Source of the DNA: Dehalococcoidales bacterium
GTDB taxonomy: Bacteria; Chloroflexota; Dehalococcoidia; Dehalococcoidales; RBG-16-60-22
Direction of reading: 5' to 3'
NCBI GenBank assembly: GCA_016783105.1
Contig: JADHXF010000017.1
Location: forward strand, 1 to 27,874
Length of the DNA: 27,874 nucleotides
The position numbers were made by a program, and so were the translations under genes. Numbering within the stretch: the first letter of the stretch is position 1; each line of letters begins with the position of its first letter. Under the pieces are notes generated by a model that saw only the letters and a program-made list of their open reading frames with translations, did no database searches and had not been told where the DNA came from. This document shows positions 15,961 to 23,959 of this stretch, in pieces.

Positions 15961-16045
15961 CTTATATCTACCGGTTTCTTTATTTAACGAACGATGTAGG
16001 GATAATTCTACAAATTATCCGAATACTTTGAGATCTCAATGAGTG

Positions 16046-16357
16046 TCATCTTTGCGTCCTATCTTCATTCTGAGATCTGGTTTTCGTCTCTGAACGCTCT
16101 CGCATCCAAGTCGCAAACCAACGTGGTAATGGTAAGCCTTCGTGCGGCAACGCAGGAAGCCAATCGTGGATGAAATCCATGGGCGTATACTCTAAATCCT
16201 GTCCGTTCGGCTGCGGTGTTATTCCCCTTACGTAGGATAAAATTGTTGTGGCACTAGTCCGGAAGTAAGCGGCAATCGAACGTAAGCTAGCTCCGGCCCT
16301 CCGCATTTGGCGCATTTGATTTATCTGTTCTTCCGAAAAAGGCTTTAATTCTGGCAT
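16046..16357 (-). CDS. Small HTH protein of the recombinase module
   Basis: A 103-aa protein with a homeodomain-like helix-turn-helix at about residues 8-45 (EEQINQMRQMRRAGASLRSIAAYFRTSATTILSYV), the type found in resolvase C termini and small transposon regulators. The rest (DFIHDWLPALPHEGLPLPRWFATWMRER) is not recognised. The ATG has GGAG 5 bases upstream and a near-consensus promoter 34 bases upstream. First gene of the three-gene minus-strand module ending in the recombinase, with an 85-base gap to the next gene. Likely roles are transcriptional control of the element or an excision factor; neither is demonstrated. Confidence 0.68.
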   Translation of the reverse strand: MPELKPFSEEQINQMRQMRRAGASLRSIAAYFRTSATTILSYVRGITPQPNGQDLEYTPMDFIHDWLPALPHEGLPLPRWFATWMRERSETKTRSQNEDRTQR

Positions 16358-16390
16358 ATTTACTCCGTAAATAATTGTCCTAACATACTC

Positions 16391-16419
16391 ATCATAACAT
16401 AATCGTTAAGGCATGTCAA
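16391..16419 (-). promoter_or_regulatory. Near-consensus promoter of the recombinase module
   Basis: On the minus strand, perfect TTGACA (complement of 16414-16419), a 17-base spacer and TATGAT (16391-16396, five of six). It directs transcription into the HTH gene at 16357 and on to the 88-aa gene and recombinase. Confidence 0.75.
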
Positions 16420-16923
16420 GTAATTTTAAGAGATAAAAGAATAGATCTTTAAGGAACCGATCCTTCTTAAGAACGAATCGATGTTACGTTATCCAAGCAA
16501 GCCTTACCCAACAAAAGCCTCAATTGTTTAGAAGTGAACAATACAAACGAACGTTACTTCAGGTCGATGATTACAACTTAACAGAGCAGCCTTTGACTCT
16601 CTAAGTAGAGTTGTCTTCAGTGACTTAAATCGGTTCTTTGTTAAGCGTTTGGTGTAATTACAGGGGGCGCCTGCGAGCATTTTGTACTTTTTAGGAAATG
16701 CTATCGTTTAGAGCTTTAATATACTACATTGAGGCGCAGGAGCAAGTACGATGAACCTCATTTCTCAATCCTCAGAATAACATGATAACTGGCCCAATTT
16801 TTTGTGGGCAGGTCACCCCCATTCTCGCTGACGTCGAGCATTTTAAAGCTTCGCTACCCCGGTCTTGCGGAAAACGTATGGAGGTTTTCCGAATACCGTT
16901 ATGCTAGTTGCTAATGCGTAACC
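16420..16923. other. Gene-free boundary region with nested inverted repeats
   Basis: About 500 bases, AT-rich, with no credible gene in any frame. Seen inside: a 7-bp inverted repeat AGCATTT/AAATGCT (16676-16682 and 16696-16702), a 5-bp GCCCA/TGGGC hairpin near 16793-16811 next to a minus-strand TGACCTGCCCAC reminiscent of IS3-group termini, an 8-bp hairpin at 16868-16891, and a GTTATGC/GCGTAAC arm pair (16898-16904 and 16916-16922, one wobble). It separates the recombinase module from the transketolase gene and is the most likely place for the element's other end, but no att site can be named. Confidence 0.45.
16868..16891. repeat. 8-bp inverted repeat
   Basis: CGGAAAAC (16868-16875) and GTTTTCCG (16884-16891) are perfectly complementary with an 8-base loop. 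No T-run follows on either strand, so it is not a standard terminator; a recombination end, operator or IS-end hairpin are possible. Confidence 0.45.
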
Positions 16924-16948
16924 AAAAATTTCGTTGCAGAGCAATGAA
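16924..16948 (-). terminator. Probable terminator after the transketolase gene
   Basis: Directly after the transketolase stop codon the minus strand has an 8-bp stem with one mismatch (16930-16937 with 16941-16948, 3-base loop) followed by ATTTTT. The stem is AT-rich, so termination may be partial. Confidence 0.5.
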
Positions 16949-16950
16949 CT

Positions 16951-19041
16951 CTATTTACATTTTTCTTTTATTGCTTTGACAAGTTGACCAGGAGCCAAGC
17001 CAAATTGGTGAAGGAGTTCTTTGTATGTAGCCGAGTGAATGAACTGCGGTCTTCCGTCAGCATCAAGACAATTGATAGGTAAAAGCCTCGAAATATCAAC
17101 GGCTTTTTCTTGCTTAAATAGAGTTTTCTGGAATTCAGGCCAGATAAAGCCGTTATTCTGCTCGGCTATTACCAGTAATTTCCCGGAGTGGTAAAGGTCA
17201 AGCAGAAGCTTTTCATCTATTGACGCCATATCGACGACGCCGACTTTTAGTCCGGACTTCTCAAGCTCACTTGCGGCGGCTAATGCCTCGTAAACGCCTC
17301 GTCCACTGCTGATTATTGTTGCCTTGTCCTCCGGACTTTCCTTGAGCATGTAACCCTTGCCAAATTCAAACTGGAAGTCATCGTCATAGACAACGCTTGA
17401 TGCGGCTCTCATAATCCGCACATAAACTAGTCCTCGATTGCCCTCCATAATCCACTTCATTATGCCCAGTAATTGATTGGGACAGGAAACATCAATAATC
17501 TTCAGGTGAGCAATGCCGTTAAATACCTGGATATCATCATTGCCCATATGGGTGGCGCCATTGGTGTTGGTCTCAAAGTTGGGTGCCGTGGCGATAAAGG
17601 TGATATCAAGGCCATGCCCCTCACTCAGCCACCCTCCTTTGGTGGCCATTGCTTCCAGTCTCTCTTGATATCCAATGGCAATACGACGCAATACTCGCCA
17701 GTCGAAAAAGGGGCAGAAAGTGCTGACCCAGGTATTGTAACCCATCACCGCGTGGGCTTCACCGATGCCCATCATATTAGGTTCGGCAATGCCGACATTT
17801 AAGGCTCGCCCCATATCCACATAGCCAACCCCGGACTCAAGTCCACTGGTTGAGGCTAGGTCTGCATCAATAGACACTACCCTGGAGTCTCGAGCAAAAA
17901 CCTTCATTGCCGCAGTAATTATACTATTGGCGGTGTACTCTTTTGTTTTGTTAAGTTCTGGTAATTGGCTAGTGTCATACTCAATTTTTTTATTTCTGGG
18001 TGGTGCCGGTTTAGTCTTCACGGGAACTAATATCGGCTTGACATCGGTTGTCTTATCGTTCTTAATTAAAATCTCCAGGTTCATCTGTTGCGCGCTCACC
18101 ATCAGTTTCTCCCGAACCAACTCACCACCGCGACACTCTGTGAGCTCATCGAAAAAATTTACAAATTCCTCAACCCTTTCTGCTCGCCGTTGCCTTTGCA
18201 GTAGCATTTCCTGATCGGTCATCGCGTCCGGCATAACCACTTTATGACCCATCATGAAGTTAGAGAACCCGCCAAAACCTTTCCTTGTTCGACAGATGAT
18301 GACGGTAGGCTTTCCATTCCGTGGCGCATACTTAAACGCTTGGAGCGCTTCTGTTATCGGCTCGTACTGGGTGCCATCAACGTTAAATACTCGCCAGCCA
18401 AAGCAGGCAAACCTTTTATCTAAATCGAGCAGCGGGAAGACTAATTGCTTGGTATCATCGAGCTGACCGGCATTCCTATCGACTAACACGCACAGATTGT
18501 CAAGTTTCTTATGACCGGAATACATGATCGCTTCCCAGATAATCCCTTCCTGAAGCTCGCCATCCCCGGTCAAACAAAAAACATCGTAATGGGGACTTCT
18601 CTTACCAACCAGAGCAAAACCTTGCGCCACGCTCATCCCCTGACCAAGCGGTCCCGTGGAGACGTGGAAACCAGGCAAAATGGGTCCGGGGTGGCCGTTC
18701 AATATACTTTCGGCGCCACGGGAATTTTTTAATACGGAACGGTCAAAGTATCCTAGGTCCGCATAAATAGAGGCAACAGCGGCCACCGCGTGCCCTTTAC
18801 TGAGGACAAACATGTCCTGTCCACGCTGCGTGGGGTTAGCCACGTTGTACCCCATGATCCCTCCATAATAGAGGGCTACGAGGGGAATAGTCGCCGAAAA
18901 AGCGCCACCAATATGAATGCTTTTATCTACAGCATCGTGCGTCTGTTGTAAAGTCAATACGCGAATGTCAGACCCCTTTATTTGCAAAAGCTTAATCAGG
19001 CCGGTCCGCAACAGGTATTCATTCATTTCCGTTACCATCAT
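16951..19041 (-). CDS. Transketolase, single-chain with extended linker
   Basis: TPP-dependent ketol transferase, 696 aa. The N-terminal half has KGHAVAA, NGHPGPILPGFHVSTGPLGQG (residues 116-135) and the TPP motif GDGELQEGIIWEA...VDRN (159-190). The C-terminal half has the Pyr domain with the catalytic Glu in NVGIAEPNM (E420) and a C-terminal domain (KATIISSGRGVYEALAAASEL). The halves are joined by a Lys- and Pro-rich stretch at about 322-362, where many anaerobes have two separate transketolase genes, so this looks like a fused split-type enzyme. GGAGGTG lies 5 bases before the ATG. It is the last gene of the lipoyl-E2-E1-cupin series, with a 149-base gap before it, so it may have its own promoter. 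The exact sugar substrate is unknown; a role in the same catabolic route as the E1/E2 genes is inferred from position. Confidence 0.88.
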   Translation of the reverse strand: MMVTEMNEYLLRTGLIKLLQIKGSDIRVLTLQQTHDAVDKSIHIGGAFSATIPLVALYYGGIMGYNVANPTQRGQDMFVLSKGHAVAAVASIYADLGYFDRSVLKNSRGAESILNGHPGPILPGFHVSTGPLGQGMSVAQGFALVGKRSPHYDVFCLTGDGELQEGIIWEAIMYSGHKKLDNLCVLVDRNAGQLDDTKQLVFPLLDLDKRFACFGWRVFNVDGTQYEPITEALQAFKYAPRNGKPTVIICRTRKGFGGFSNFMMGHKVVMPDAMTDQEMLLQRQRRAERVEEFVNFFDELTECRGGELVREKLMVSAQQMNLEILIKNDKTTDVKPILVPVKTKPAPPRNKKIEYDTSQLPELNKTKEYTANSIITAAMKVFARDSRVVSIDADLASTSGLESGVGYVDMGRALNVGIAEPNMMGIGEAHAVMGYNTWVSTFCPFFDWRVLRRIAIGYQERLEAMATKGGWLSEGHGLDITFIATAPNFETNTNGATHMGNDDIQVFNGIAHLKIIDVSCPNQLLGIMKWIMEGNRGLVYVRIMRAASSVVYDDDFQFEFGKGYMLKESPEDKATIISSGRGVYEALAAASELEKSGLKVGVVDMASIDEKLLLDLYHSGKLLVIAEQNNGFIWPEFQKTLFKQEKAVDISRLLPINCLDADGRPQFIHSATYKELLHQFGLAPGQLVKAIKEKCK

Positions 19042-19190
19042 TGTGACACCTCCATTATTGATTATCGTTGCTTCAGTCCCGCGTTCATCACCTTTTTAAT
19101 AGGCGATTTAGCTCTTGGTGTATCTTCAAGATCGGCAATGACCTAAGTCAGTAATCATAAACAAAACTAATGCAATGCCGCTTATCTTAA

Positions 19191-19598
19191 TTATTTTTGC
19201 CGTAGTAGATACTCCTTTGTTTTATCAGCTAACTTAGCCAGGAGTTCACTCAATTCCAGAGGCGGTATGTAGACACAAAATATTTTCAGGGTTTCTGTTT
19301 CGCTAGTGTTACGGCATTCATGCGCTACACCTTTTGGGGCAAATATTACCGAATCCGCCTCCAGCTTGGTTACTTCATCACCTACCTTGCTCTCACCGCG
19401 GCCAATGACATACATTATTTCATCACTGGTATGAGTATGCATACCTGTCCCGCTACCTGGTGGAATGTGAGAGAAAAGAACAGTTGCCTCTTTGTAACCA
19501 CTTACCTCCGGAGACATTATTATCTTCAGGAACCTTTCATTCGGCGGGGCCGCCTTCACCGCTGGAAATGACCAGCCATCATAGACAAATTTTGGCAT
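19191..19598 (-). CDS. Cupin-domain protein
   Basis: A 135-aa single-domain cupin. Metal ligands are well placed: HTHTSDE (H54, H56, E60) and H93 in PKGVAHECRN, with the typical IPPGSGTGMHTH and VIGRGESKVGDE strands. Small cupins of this kind include isomerases, sugar-binding and dioxygenase-like proteins, and sequence alone does not separate them. A strong SD (AAAGGAGG) lies 8 bases before the ATG. It sits between E1-beta (98-base gap) and transketolase (149-base gap) on the same strand, which suggests a sugar- or acid-processing role in the same pathway. Confidence 0.85.
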   Translation of the reverse strand: MPKFVYDGWSFPAVKAAPPNERFLKIIMSPEVSGYKEATVLFSHIPPGSGTGMHTHTSDEIMYVIGRGESKVGDEVTKLEADSVIFAPKGVAHECRNTSETETLKIFCVYIPPLELSELLAKLADKTKEYLLRQK

Positions 19599-19696
19599 TT
19601 TCTGTCCTCCTTTCCTTTTTATAGATTCTCTATCAAATGCCAGACTGATAATTCAATGACTAAGTTATTCAGAAAAACTTCCTCCTTAAACCAGAA

Positions 19697-20683
19697 CTAA
19701 GCCAACGTTTTTTTCACCGCGGTGATAATCTTCTCCTTCGTGGGCAATGCCGCTTCGAGCAGGACCCTGGATAATGGAATCGGCACATTAAGATTACCGA
19801 CCCTCTGTACCGGTGCCTTCAGGAATTTGAAGACGCATTCCTGTACCTGAAAAGCTATTTCGGCATGGGGGCCACATCGGATATAGTCCTCGTCAACTAT
19901 CACCAGCCGACCTGTCTTTTCCACCGAAGCTAGAATGGTATCAATATCCAGTGGTTCTAGAGTACGGGGATCAATGACTTCAACGCTGATACCCTCTTCT
20001 GCCAGGTCCTCCGCTACGTGGAGTGAGAGGGTTACCTGATAGCCATCAGCAACAATAGTGACGTCTTTCCCTTCTTTTCTCACCACCGCCTGACCTAGGG
20101 GAATCAGGTATTCTTCCTCAGGAACCGGACCTTTCACCGGGTAGTGGAAACGGTGTACCAAGAAGGCCACCGGATTATCATCCCTGATGGCAGTTTTGAG
20201 CAGACCTTTGGCGTCGTAGGGGGTAGTCGGGATAACCAGTTTGAGGCCAGGCCCGTGCCAGATGTTAGCGACGGGTGCCCGGCTATGTGAGAACCCACCG
20301 CCGCTATAGCCCATTATGCCCGCCACGTAGACCAAGGGCACCTTCATATCCTCAGCAGCGCCATGCCCAGCGCGCCACAGTCCGGCCTGATAGATTTCAT
20401 TCCAGGCAGGGAACATAAAGTCAGCAAAAGAAAAATCGATGATTGGCCGCATACCACTCAGGGCAGCCCCAGTAGCCGAAGCAGCCAGTGTAGGCTCTAT
20501 AATGCCGGTCTCCCTTACTCGGAATTCGCCAAATTCCTTAAAGATCTCTTCCGGGGGTCGTGTTGGAGCTACACCTCCTGGACCTACAGCTTCACCGATG
20601 AGGTATACTCTCTCATCCCGCCTCATTTCCTCAGCTACCGCTTCTTGTATCGCCTGTGCTGTGGTTATCTCTCGCATTGCCAT
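19697..20683 (-). CDS. 2-oxo acid / acetoin dehydrogenase E1 beta subunit
   Basis: Beta chain of a TPP-dependent dehydrogenase, 328 aa from the chosen start. Seen: ITTAQAIQEAVAEEMRRDERVYLIGEAVG at the N terminus, ETGIIEPTLAASATGAALSGMRPIIDFSFADFMFPAWNEIYQAG (Pyr domain with the TPP-activating Glu in IIEP), the HSRAPVANIWHGPGLKLVIPTTPYDAKGLLKTAI segment, and the C-terminal VEVIDPRTLEPLDIDTILASVEKTGRLVIVDEDY. I start at ATG 20683 because it directly follows a purine-rich site after the E1-alpha stop; ATG 20677 is possible, and the longer frame from 20767 would overlap E1-alpha. The E1 pair could act on pyruvate, acetoin or branched 2-oxo acids; the substrate is not resolved. Confidence 0.88.
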   Translation of the reverse strand: MAMREITTAQAIQEAVAEEMRRDERVYLIGEAVGPGGVAPTRPPEEIFKEFGEFRVRETGIIEPTLAASATGAALSGMRPIIDFSFADFMFPAWNEIYQAGLWRAGHGAAEDMKVPLVYVAGIMGYSGGGFSHSRAPVANIWHGPGLKLVIPTTPYDAKGLLKTAIRDDNPVAFLVHRFHYPVKGPVPEEEYLIPLGQAVVRKEGKDVTIVADGYQVTLSLHVAEDLAEEGISVEVIDPRTLEPLDIDTILASVEKTGRLVIVDEDYIRCGPHAEIAFQVQECVFKFLKAPVQRVGNLNVPIPLSRVLLEAALPTKEKIITAVKKTLA

Positions 20684-20702
20684 TATCTCTCTTTTCCTTG
20701 GG

Positions 20703-21668
20703 CTAAGTATGAGAGGTCGCATACAATTTGCTGAAGATTTCCTCGGGGTTCGGTTCTGGACTTTCATCAGCGAACTTCTGGGCCTCAGCTACCTCATCAT
20801 CAGCTTCTTCATGTATCCTGACGATGTCCTCTTTAGTGAGCAGCCCTCTGTCCAGTAATGCTTTCTCAAACCGCGGCACTGGGTCCTTCTTCTGCCATTC
20901 CCGTACCTCTTCCCTGGTCCGATAGGTCATCGGGTCACCTTCCACGTGGCCACGCCAGCGATAGGTCATCATTTCTAGTAAGGCTGGACCTTCACCTTTC
21001 CTCGCCCTCTCGATAAACTCACTGGTTGCCTCTGCTACGGCAATTACGTCATTTCCGTCCACGGTCTTGCCCGGCACGGCATAATTATCAGCTATCTTCG
21101 CGATCTGCCTAATCGCCCAGGTTTTCTCCAGCTTTACTGACATTGACAGCCCGTTGTTCTCACACATCCAGATAATGGGTAACTTCCATATTGAGGCGAA
21201 ATTAAAAGCTTCGTGCAAGTGTCCTCTGGTGCCGCAGCCATCACCGAAGAACATCATCACCACCTGTCCCTTACCCTTCATCTGGGCCGAAATGCCCATT
21301 CCTACGGCGAGCGGGAAGTGGCCCCCCTGCATCCCGCTGCGGCCCAAAATGCCCAGGCTGGGCTTGGCGATGTGGGTACCGCCATACCCTCCAGCACAGC
21401 CGGTAGCTTTGCCATGAAATTCGGCCAGTATTTCTTTCATTGACATACCCCGGGCAATCCAGACATAGCAGCCACGGTGGGTGTAAGTAACATAGTCATC
21501 CGGACGAAGAAGCGCCACCGGGGCAACGATGGCATCCTGCCCAAGGCCACTATGCCACCCAGGTGACATCTTACCGGATTTGGCACTTTTAACTAACTGA
21601 TAGTCCAGATCTCTTTGTCGGATCATATCACGATAGATCCGCAACAATAATTCGTTTGATAATGCCAT
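20703..21668 (-). CDS. 2-oxo acid / acetoin dehydrogenase E1 alpha subunit
   Basis: Alpha chain of the same E1, 321 aa. TPP motif GDG (142-144) and NN (171-172) are correctly spaced with HEAFNFASIWKLPIIWMCENN between. Also seen: HSGLGQDAIVAPVALLRPDDYVTYTHRGCYVW, GYGGTHI and MMTYRWRGHVEGDPMTYR. The compact length and the GGTHI/HGKATG region resemble acetoin dehydrogenase E1-alpha as much as pyruvate dehydrogenase. AAAGGGGG lies upstream of the ATG. The gene is 44 bases after the E2 gene and 19 bases before E1-beta, so the operon order is lipoyl, E2, E1-alpha, E1-beta. Confidence 0.9.
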   Translation of the reverse strand: MALSNELLLRIYRDMIRQRDLDYQLVKSAKSGKMSPGWHSGLGQDAIVAPVALLRPDDYVTYTHRGCYVWIARGMSMKEILAEFHGKATGCAGGYGGTHIAKPSLGILGRSGMQGGHFPLAVGMGISAQMKGKGQVVMMFFGDGCGTRGHLHEAFNFASIWKLPIIWMCENNGLSMSVKLEKTWAIRQIAKIADNYAVPGKTVDGNDVIAVAEATSEFIERARKGEGPALLEMMTYRWRGHVEGDPMTYRTREEVREWQKKDPVPRFEKALLDRGLLTKEDIVRIHEEADDEVAEAQKFADESPEPNPEEIFSKLYATSHT

Positions 21669-21712
21669 CTTTTCTGACCCCCTTTAATAACCTGGTCCAT
21701 TAACTGCTCACT

Positions 21713-22456
21713 CTAGTTGCCGAGTTCCATTTGCCTCAGGTCTTGAATAATCTGCTCCAAGGTCTGGAAGAACTGAGCAGCCGTCACGCCAGCTAAAACA
21801 CGGTGGTCATAGGTCAGACTCAGGCCCATCATTGTCCTGATAACGATCTGATTCTCCCGTACTACTGGTTTCGGCACCAACCTCCCCACGCCCAGAGCCG
21901 CACTCTGTGGAGCATTGATAAGTGGCGTAACAAAATCAGTACCATACATACCGGCGTTGGTTATGGTAAAGGTGCCGCCACTGAGGATATCTAGGTTAAA
22001 CCTTTTGCTTCTCACCTGCCCCGTCAGTTGGATTGCCTCTTGAGCCACCTCAACGATTGATTTTCGGTCTGCTTGGCGTATTACCGGTGACAGCAATTGA
22101 CCATTATCAAGGGCTACCGCTACAGAGATGTTAATGTCACTGTAGATCCTGATTTCTTCCCCAACCAGAGAAGAGTTAATTATTGGGTGTTGACGCAGGG
22201 CTTGAGCTACCGCTTTTATCAGGAGGTGGGTGTAGGACAAACGGAAGCCATATTTTTCTTCAAATCGGTCAAGGAGTGACTGTCGAAGGTTTACCAATTC
22301 GGTGGCGTCAACTTCACGCATCTGTGTGACTTCAGCGTAGTTGAGGTGACTGTTGAGCATGCGTTCGGCAAGGACTTTACGCCAGCCCTTTAAGGGTATC
22401 GACTCAACTATCTTATTTCCCGTAACCTGTTCTATTTCGTTATTCCCTGAGTCCAT
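21713..22456 (-). CDS. E2 acyltransferase core without lipoyl or subunit-binding domain
   Basis: Catalytic (CAT-like) domain of a 2-oxo acid dehydrogenase E2, 247 aa. It starts almost directly with the core (PLKGWRKVLAERMLNSHLNYAEVTQMREVD) and runs through LSYTHLLIKAVAQALRQHP, NISVAVALDNGQLLSPVI, GGTFTITNAGMYGTDFVTPLINAPQSAALGVG to the active-site region. Only about 20 polar residues precede the core, so neither a lipoyl domain nor the E3/E1-binding peripheral domain is present. The active-site motif H-x-x-x-D-G appears as HRVLAG (H218, A222, G223), so the usual Asp is Ala. The reading frame is intact. Lipoyl function is supplied by the separate upstream gene 15 bases away. Confidence 0.9.
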   Translation of the reverse strand: MDSGNNEIEQVTGNKIVESIPLKGWRKVLAERMLNSHLNYAEVTQMREVDATELVNLRQSLLDRFEEKYGFRLSYTHLLIKAVAQALRQHPIINSSLVGEEIRIYSDINISVAVALDNGQLLSPVIRQADRKSIVEVAQEAIQLTGQVRSKRFNLDILSGGTFTITNAGMYGTDFVTPLINAPQSAALGVGRLVPKPVVRENQIVIRTMMGLSLTYDHRVLAGVTAAQFFQTLEQIIQDLRQMELGN

Positions 22457-22471
22457 AAACTGGGCCTCTTA

Positions 22472-22714
22472 TTAACCTTCGGTTTGTATTATGGCCACAA
22501 CTTCACCAACAGGCACTTCTTCGTTTTCACCAATCAATATCTTCTTGAGCACGCCACTCACTTCTGACTCCACGTCCATAGTTGCTTTCTCGGTATCTAC
22601 CATAAATAGAGGTTCGCCTTCTTCCAATTGGTCGCCCTCTTTTTTATACCACTCGACTATGGTTCCTTTGGTCATCTCCTGGCCCAGCCGGGGCATGATA
22701 ACCTCGACATCCAT
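22472..22714 (-). CDS. Stand-alone lipoyl-domain protein
   Basis: An 80-aa biotinyl/lipoyl carrier domain with the lipoylation site DTEKAT (K43) and the flanking MPRLGQEMTKGTIVEWYKKEGDQLEEGEPL and SGVLKKILIGENEEVPVGEVVAII hairpins. DTEKAT is typical of lipoylated E2 domains rather than biotin carriers. It ends right after the domain with TAA and is followed by an independent ATG for the E2 core with AAGAGG upstream, so this is a genuine gene split and not a frameshift. It is the first gene of the operon and has a GGAGG ribosome binding site. Confidence 0.92.
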   Translation of the reverse strand: MDVEVIMPRLGQEMTKGTIVEWYKKEGDQLEEGEPLFMVDTEKATMDVESEVSGVLKKILIGENEEVPVGEVVAIIQTEG

Positions 22715-22807
22715 ACTGGCAAACCTCCGTCAATATCTCCTTCCCTGTCCAAGATAGTAGTCTTTCGGCAGGAAAGTTTAACATTACCATCAAATCAATA
22801 GTCACCT

Positions 22808-22838
22808 ATTATATCCTCAAATAACCGTCAATTATCAA
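22808..22838 (-). promoter_or_regulatory. Candidate promoter for the lipoyl-E2-E1 operon
   Basis: On the minus strand TTGATA (22833-22838), a 19-base spacer and a perfect TATAAT (22808-22813). The long spacer lowers confidence. The leader to the lipoyl gene would be about 85 bases. Confidence 0.4.
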
Positions 22839-22903
22839 CATTTTGGGTTTAAAATAATAATATAGGTATCATTTGGACTAATAAATAACCTGCTATGCTG
22901 TTC

Positions 22904-22933
22904 TTGAGCTATACTAAAGTAATAGAATATACC
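22904..22933 (+). promoter_or_regulatory. Candidate promoter for the SDR gene
   Basis: TTGAGC (22904-22909), an 18-base spacer and TATACC (22928-22933), each four of six. It points toward the gene at 22972, which has AAAGGAGG at 22954-22961. Confidence 0.4.
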
Positions 22934-22971
22934 ACGAATAAATGTAAGCTAACAAAGGAGGTAAAAGGATA

Positions 22972-23943
22972 ATGACCAAACTCATCACCGGGGGCACAGG
23001 ATATATTGGTGCAGAACTCGCCCGTATTCTGGCCGAGCGGGGGGAGGAGACAGTCCTGTTTGACGTAGTAATAAACCGTCACCGCATCGAGGATATTGAG
23101 AACAAGGTAAAGATAGTGCCGGGAGATGTGGGTAACTGGGCAGAGGTGCTCAACGTGGTTAAGGAGAACAAGGTCAGTGAAATCTATCACCTGGGTTCCA
23201 TGCTTACCTATATGTCAGAAATAAACCCGTGGGCTTCTTTCCGCACCAACGTTATCGGCACGTACAACGTATTAGAAGCGGCCAGATTGTTCGGCGTGGA
23301 AAAAATGATGTTCACCAGTACTCTGGGAACATTTGGTTTACAGGTTGAGGAAGTGCTCACGGATATCAGCATCCAGCGACCGGTGAGCATATACGGTTGC
23401 GGCAAACTTTACGGTGAAAGCTTGGGCAGATTTTTCCGCAACAAATTTGGCCTGGATTTTCGGTCTATTCGGTATGCCCACATGATCGGACCAAACGTCC
23501 GGACACCCGGTCACTGGGCGCCACCCATGATTCAAGATGCTATTTTGGGTAAGCCTAATGAATGCGTTTACGGCACGCCGGAATCAACCATTTCCATGAT
23601 ATATGTCAGGGATGCCGCCCGGGCAGCGGACATGGTGTTGCAGGCCCCAAAAGAGAATATTGATATGGTTAACTATAATATAACTGGTATCCCAGCAGTT
23701 ACCTCGGCTAAAAAACTGGAGGCCGTCCTGAAAAGTCGCTTTCCACAATTCGAGGTCAGCTACAAACCAGACCCGCTTTCCCAGACCGGATTCTACAAAG
23801 CTTTTGGGGCTATGAAGGTGTTTGATGATAGCTATGCCAGAAAAGAATGGGGCTGGCAGCCGCTTTATTCGACTCCGGAAGCTATAATCGATAGATTTGA
23901 GCAAGATTCAAGAGAACATCTCAGACGTTACGGTATGGCGTAA
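22972..23943 (+). CDS. NAD-dependent epimerase/dehydratase (extended SDR)
   Basis: A 323-aa extended short-chain dehydrogenase. The Rossmann motif GGTGYIG is at residues 7-13, the catalytic Thr/Ser region TSTLGT around 115-120, and the active-site pair YGCGK (Y141, K145). The overall pattern (VSEIYHLGSMLTYMSEINPWASFRTNVIGTYNVLEAA, VRDAARAADMVLQAP) resembles L-threonine 3-dehydrogenase and UDP-sugar epimerases of this superfamily, but the substrate is not certain. It is transcribed away from the lipoyl-E2-E1 operon and converges with the GntR gene 16 bases after its stop. Its place between the dehydrogenase operon and the TRAP locus suggests a step in the same catabolic route. Confidence 0.85.
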   Translation: MTKLITGGTGYIGAELARILAERGEETVLFDVVINRHRIEDIENKVKIVPGDVGNWAEVLNVVKENKVSEIYHLGSMLTYMSEINPWASFRTNVIGTYNVLEAARLFGVEKMMFTSTLGTFGLQVEEVLTDISIQRPVSIYGCGKLYGESLGRFFRNKFGLDFRSIRYAHMIGPNVRTPGHWAPPMIQDAILGKPNECVYGTPESTISMIYVRDAARAADMVLQAPKENIDMVNYNITGIPAVTSAKKLEAVLKSRFPQFEVSYKPDPLSQTGFYKAFGAMKVFDDSYARKEWGWQPLYSTPEAIIDRFEQDSREHLRRYGMA

Positions 23944-23959
23944 AATCGCTTTGAAGGAC

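Noticed and set aside
16414..16422. TGTCAAGTA half-site, same as the GntR operator arm
   Set aside because: Only one arm is present and it is explained by the TTGACA -35 of the recombinase-module promoter.
13920..16717. Similar stretches CTATCG-TTTA-AGCTTT at 13920-13938 and 16701-16717 as att repeats
   Set aside because: They differ by a 2-base gap and one mismatch, and joining queA to the right copy would replace its conserved C terminus, so a chance similarity is more likely.
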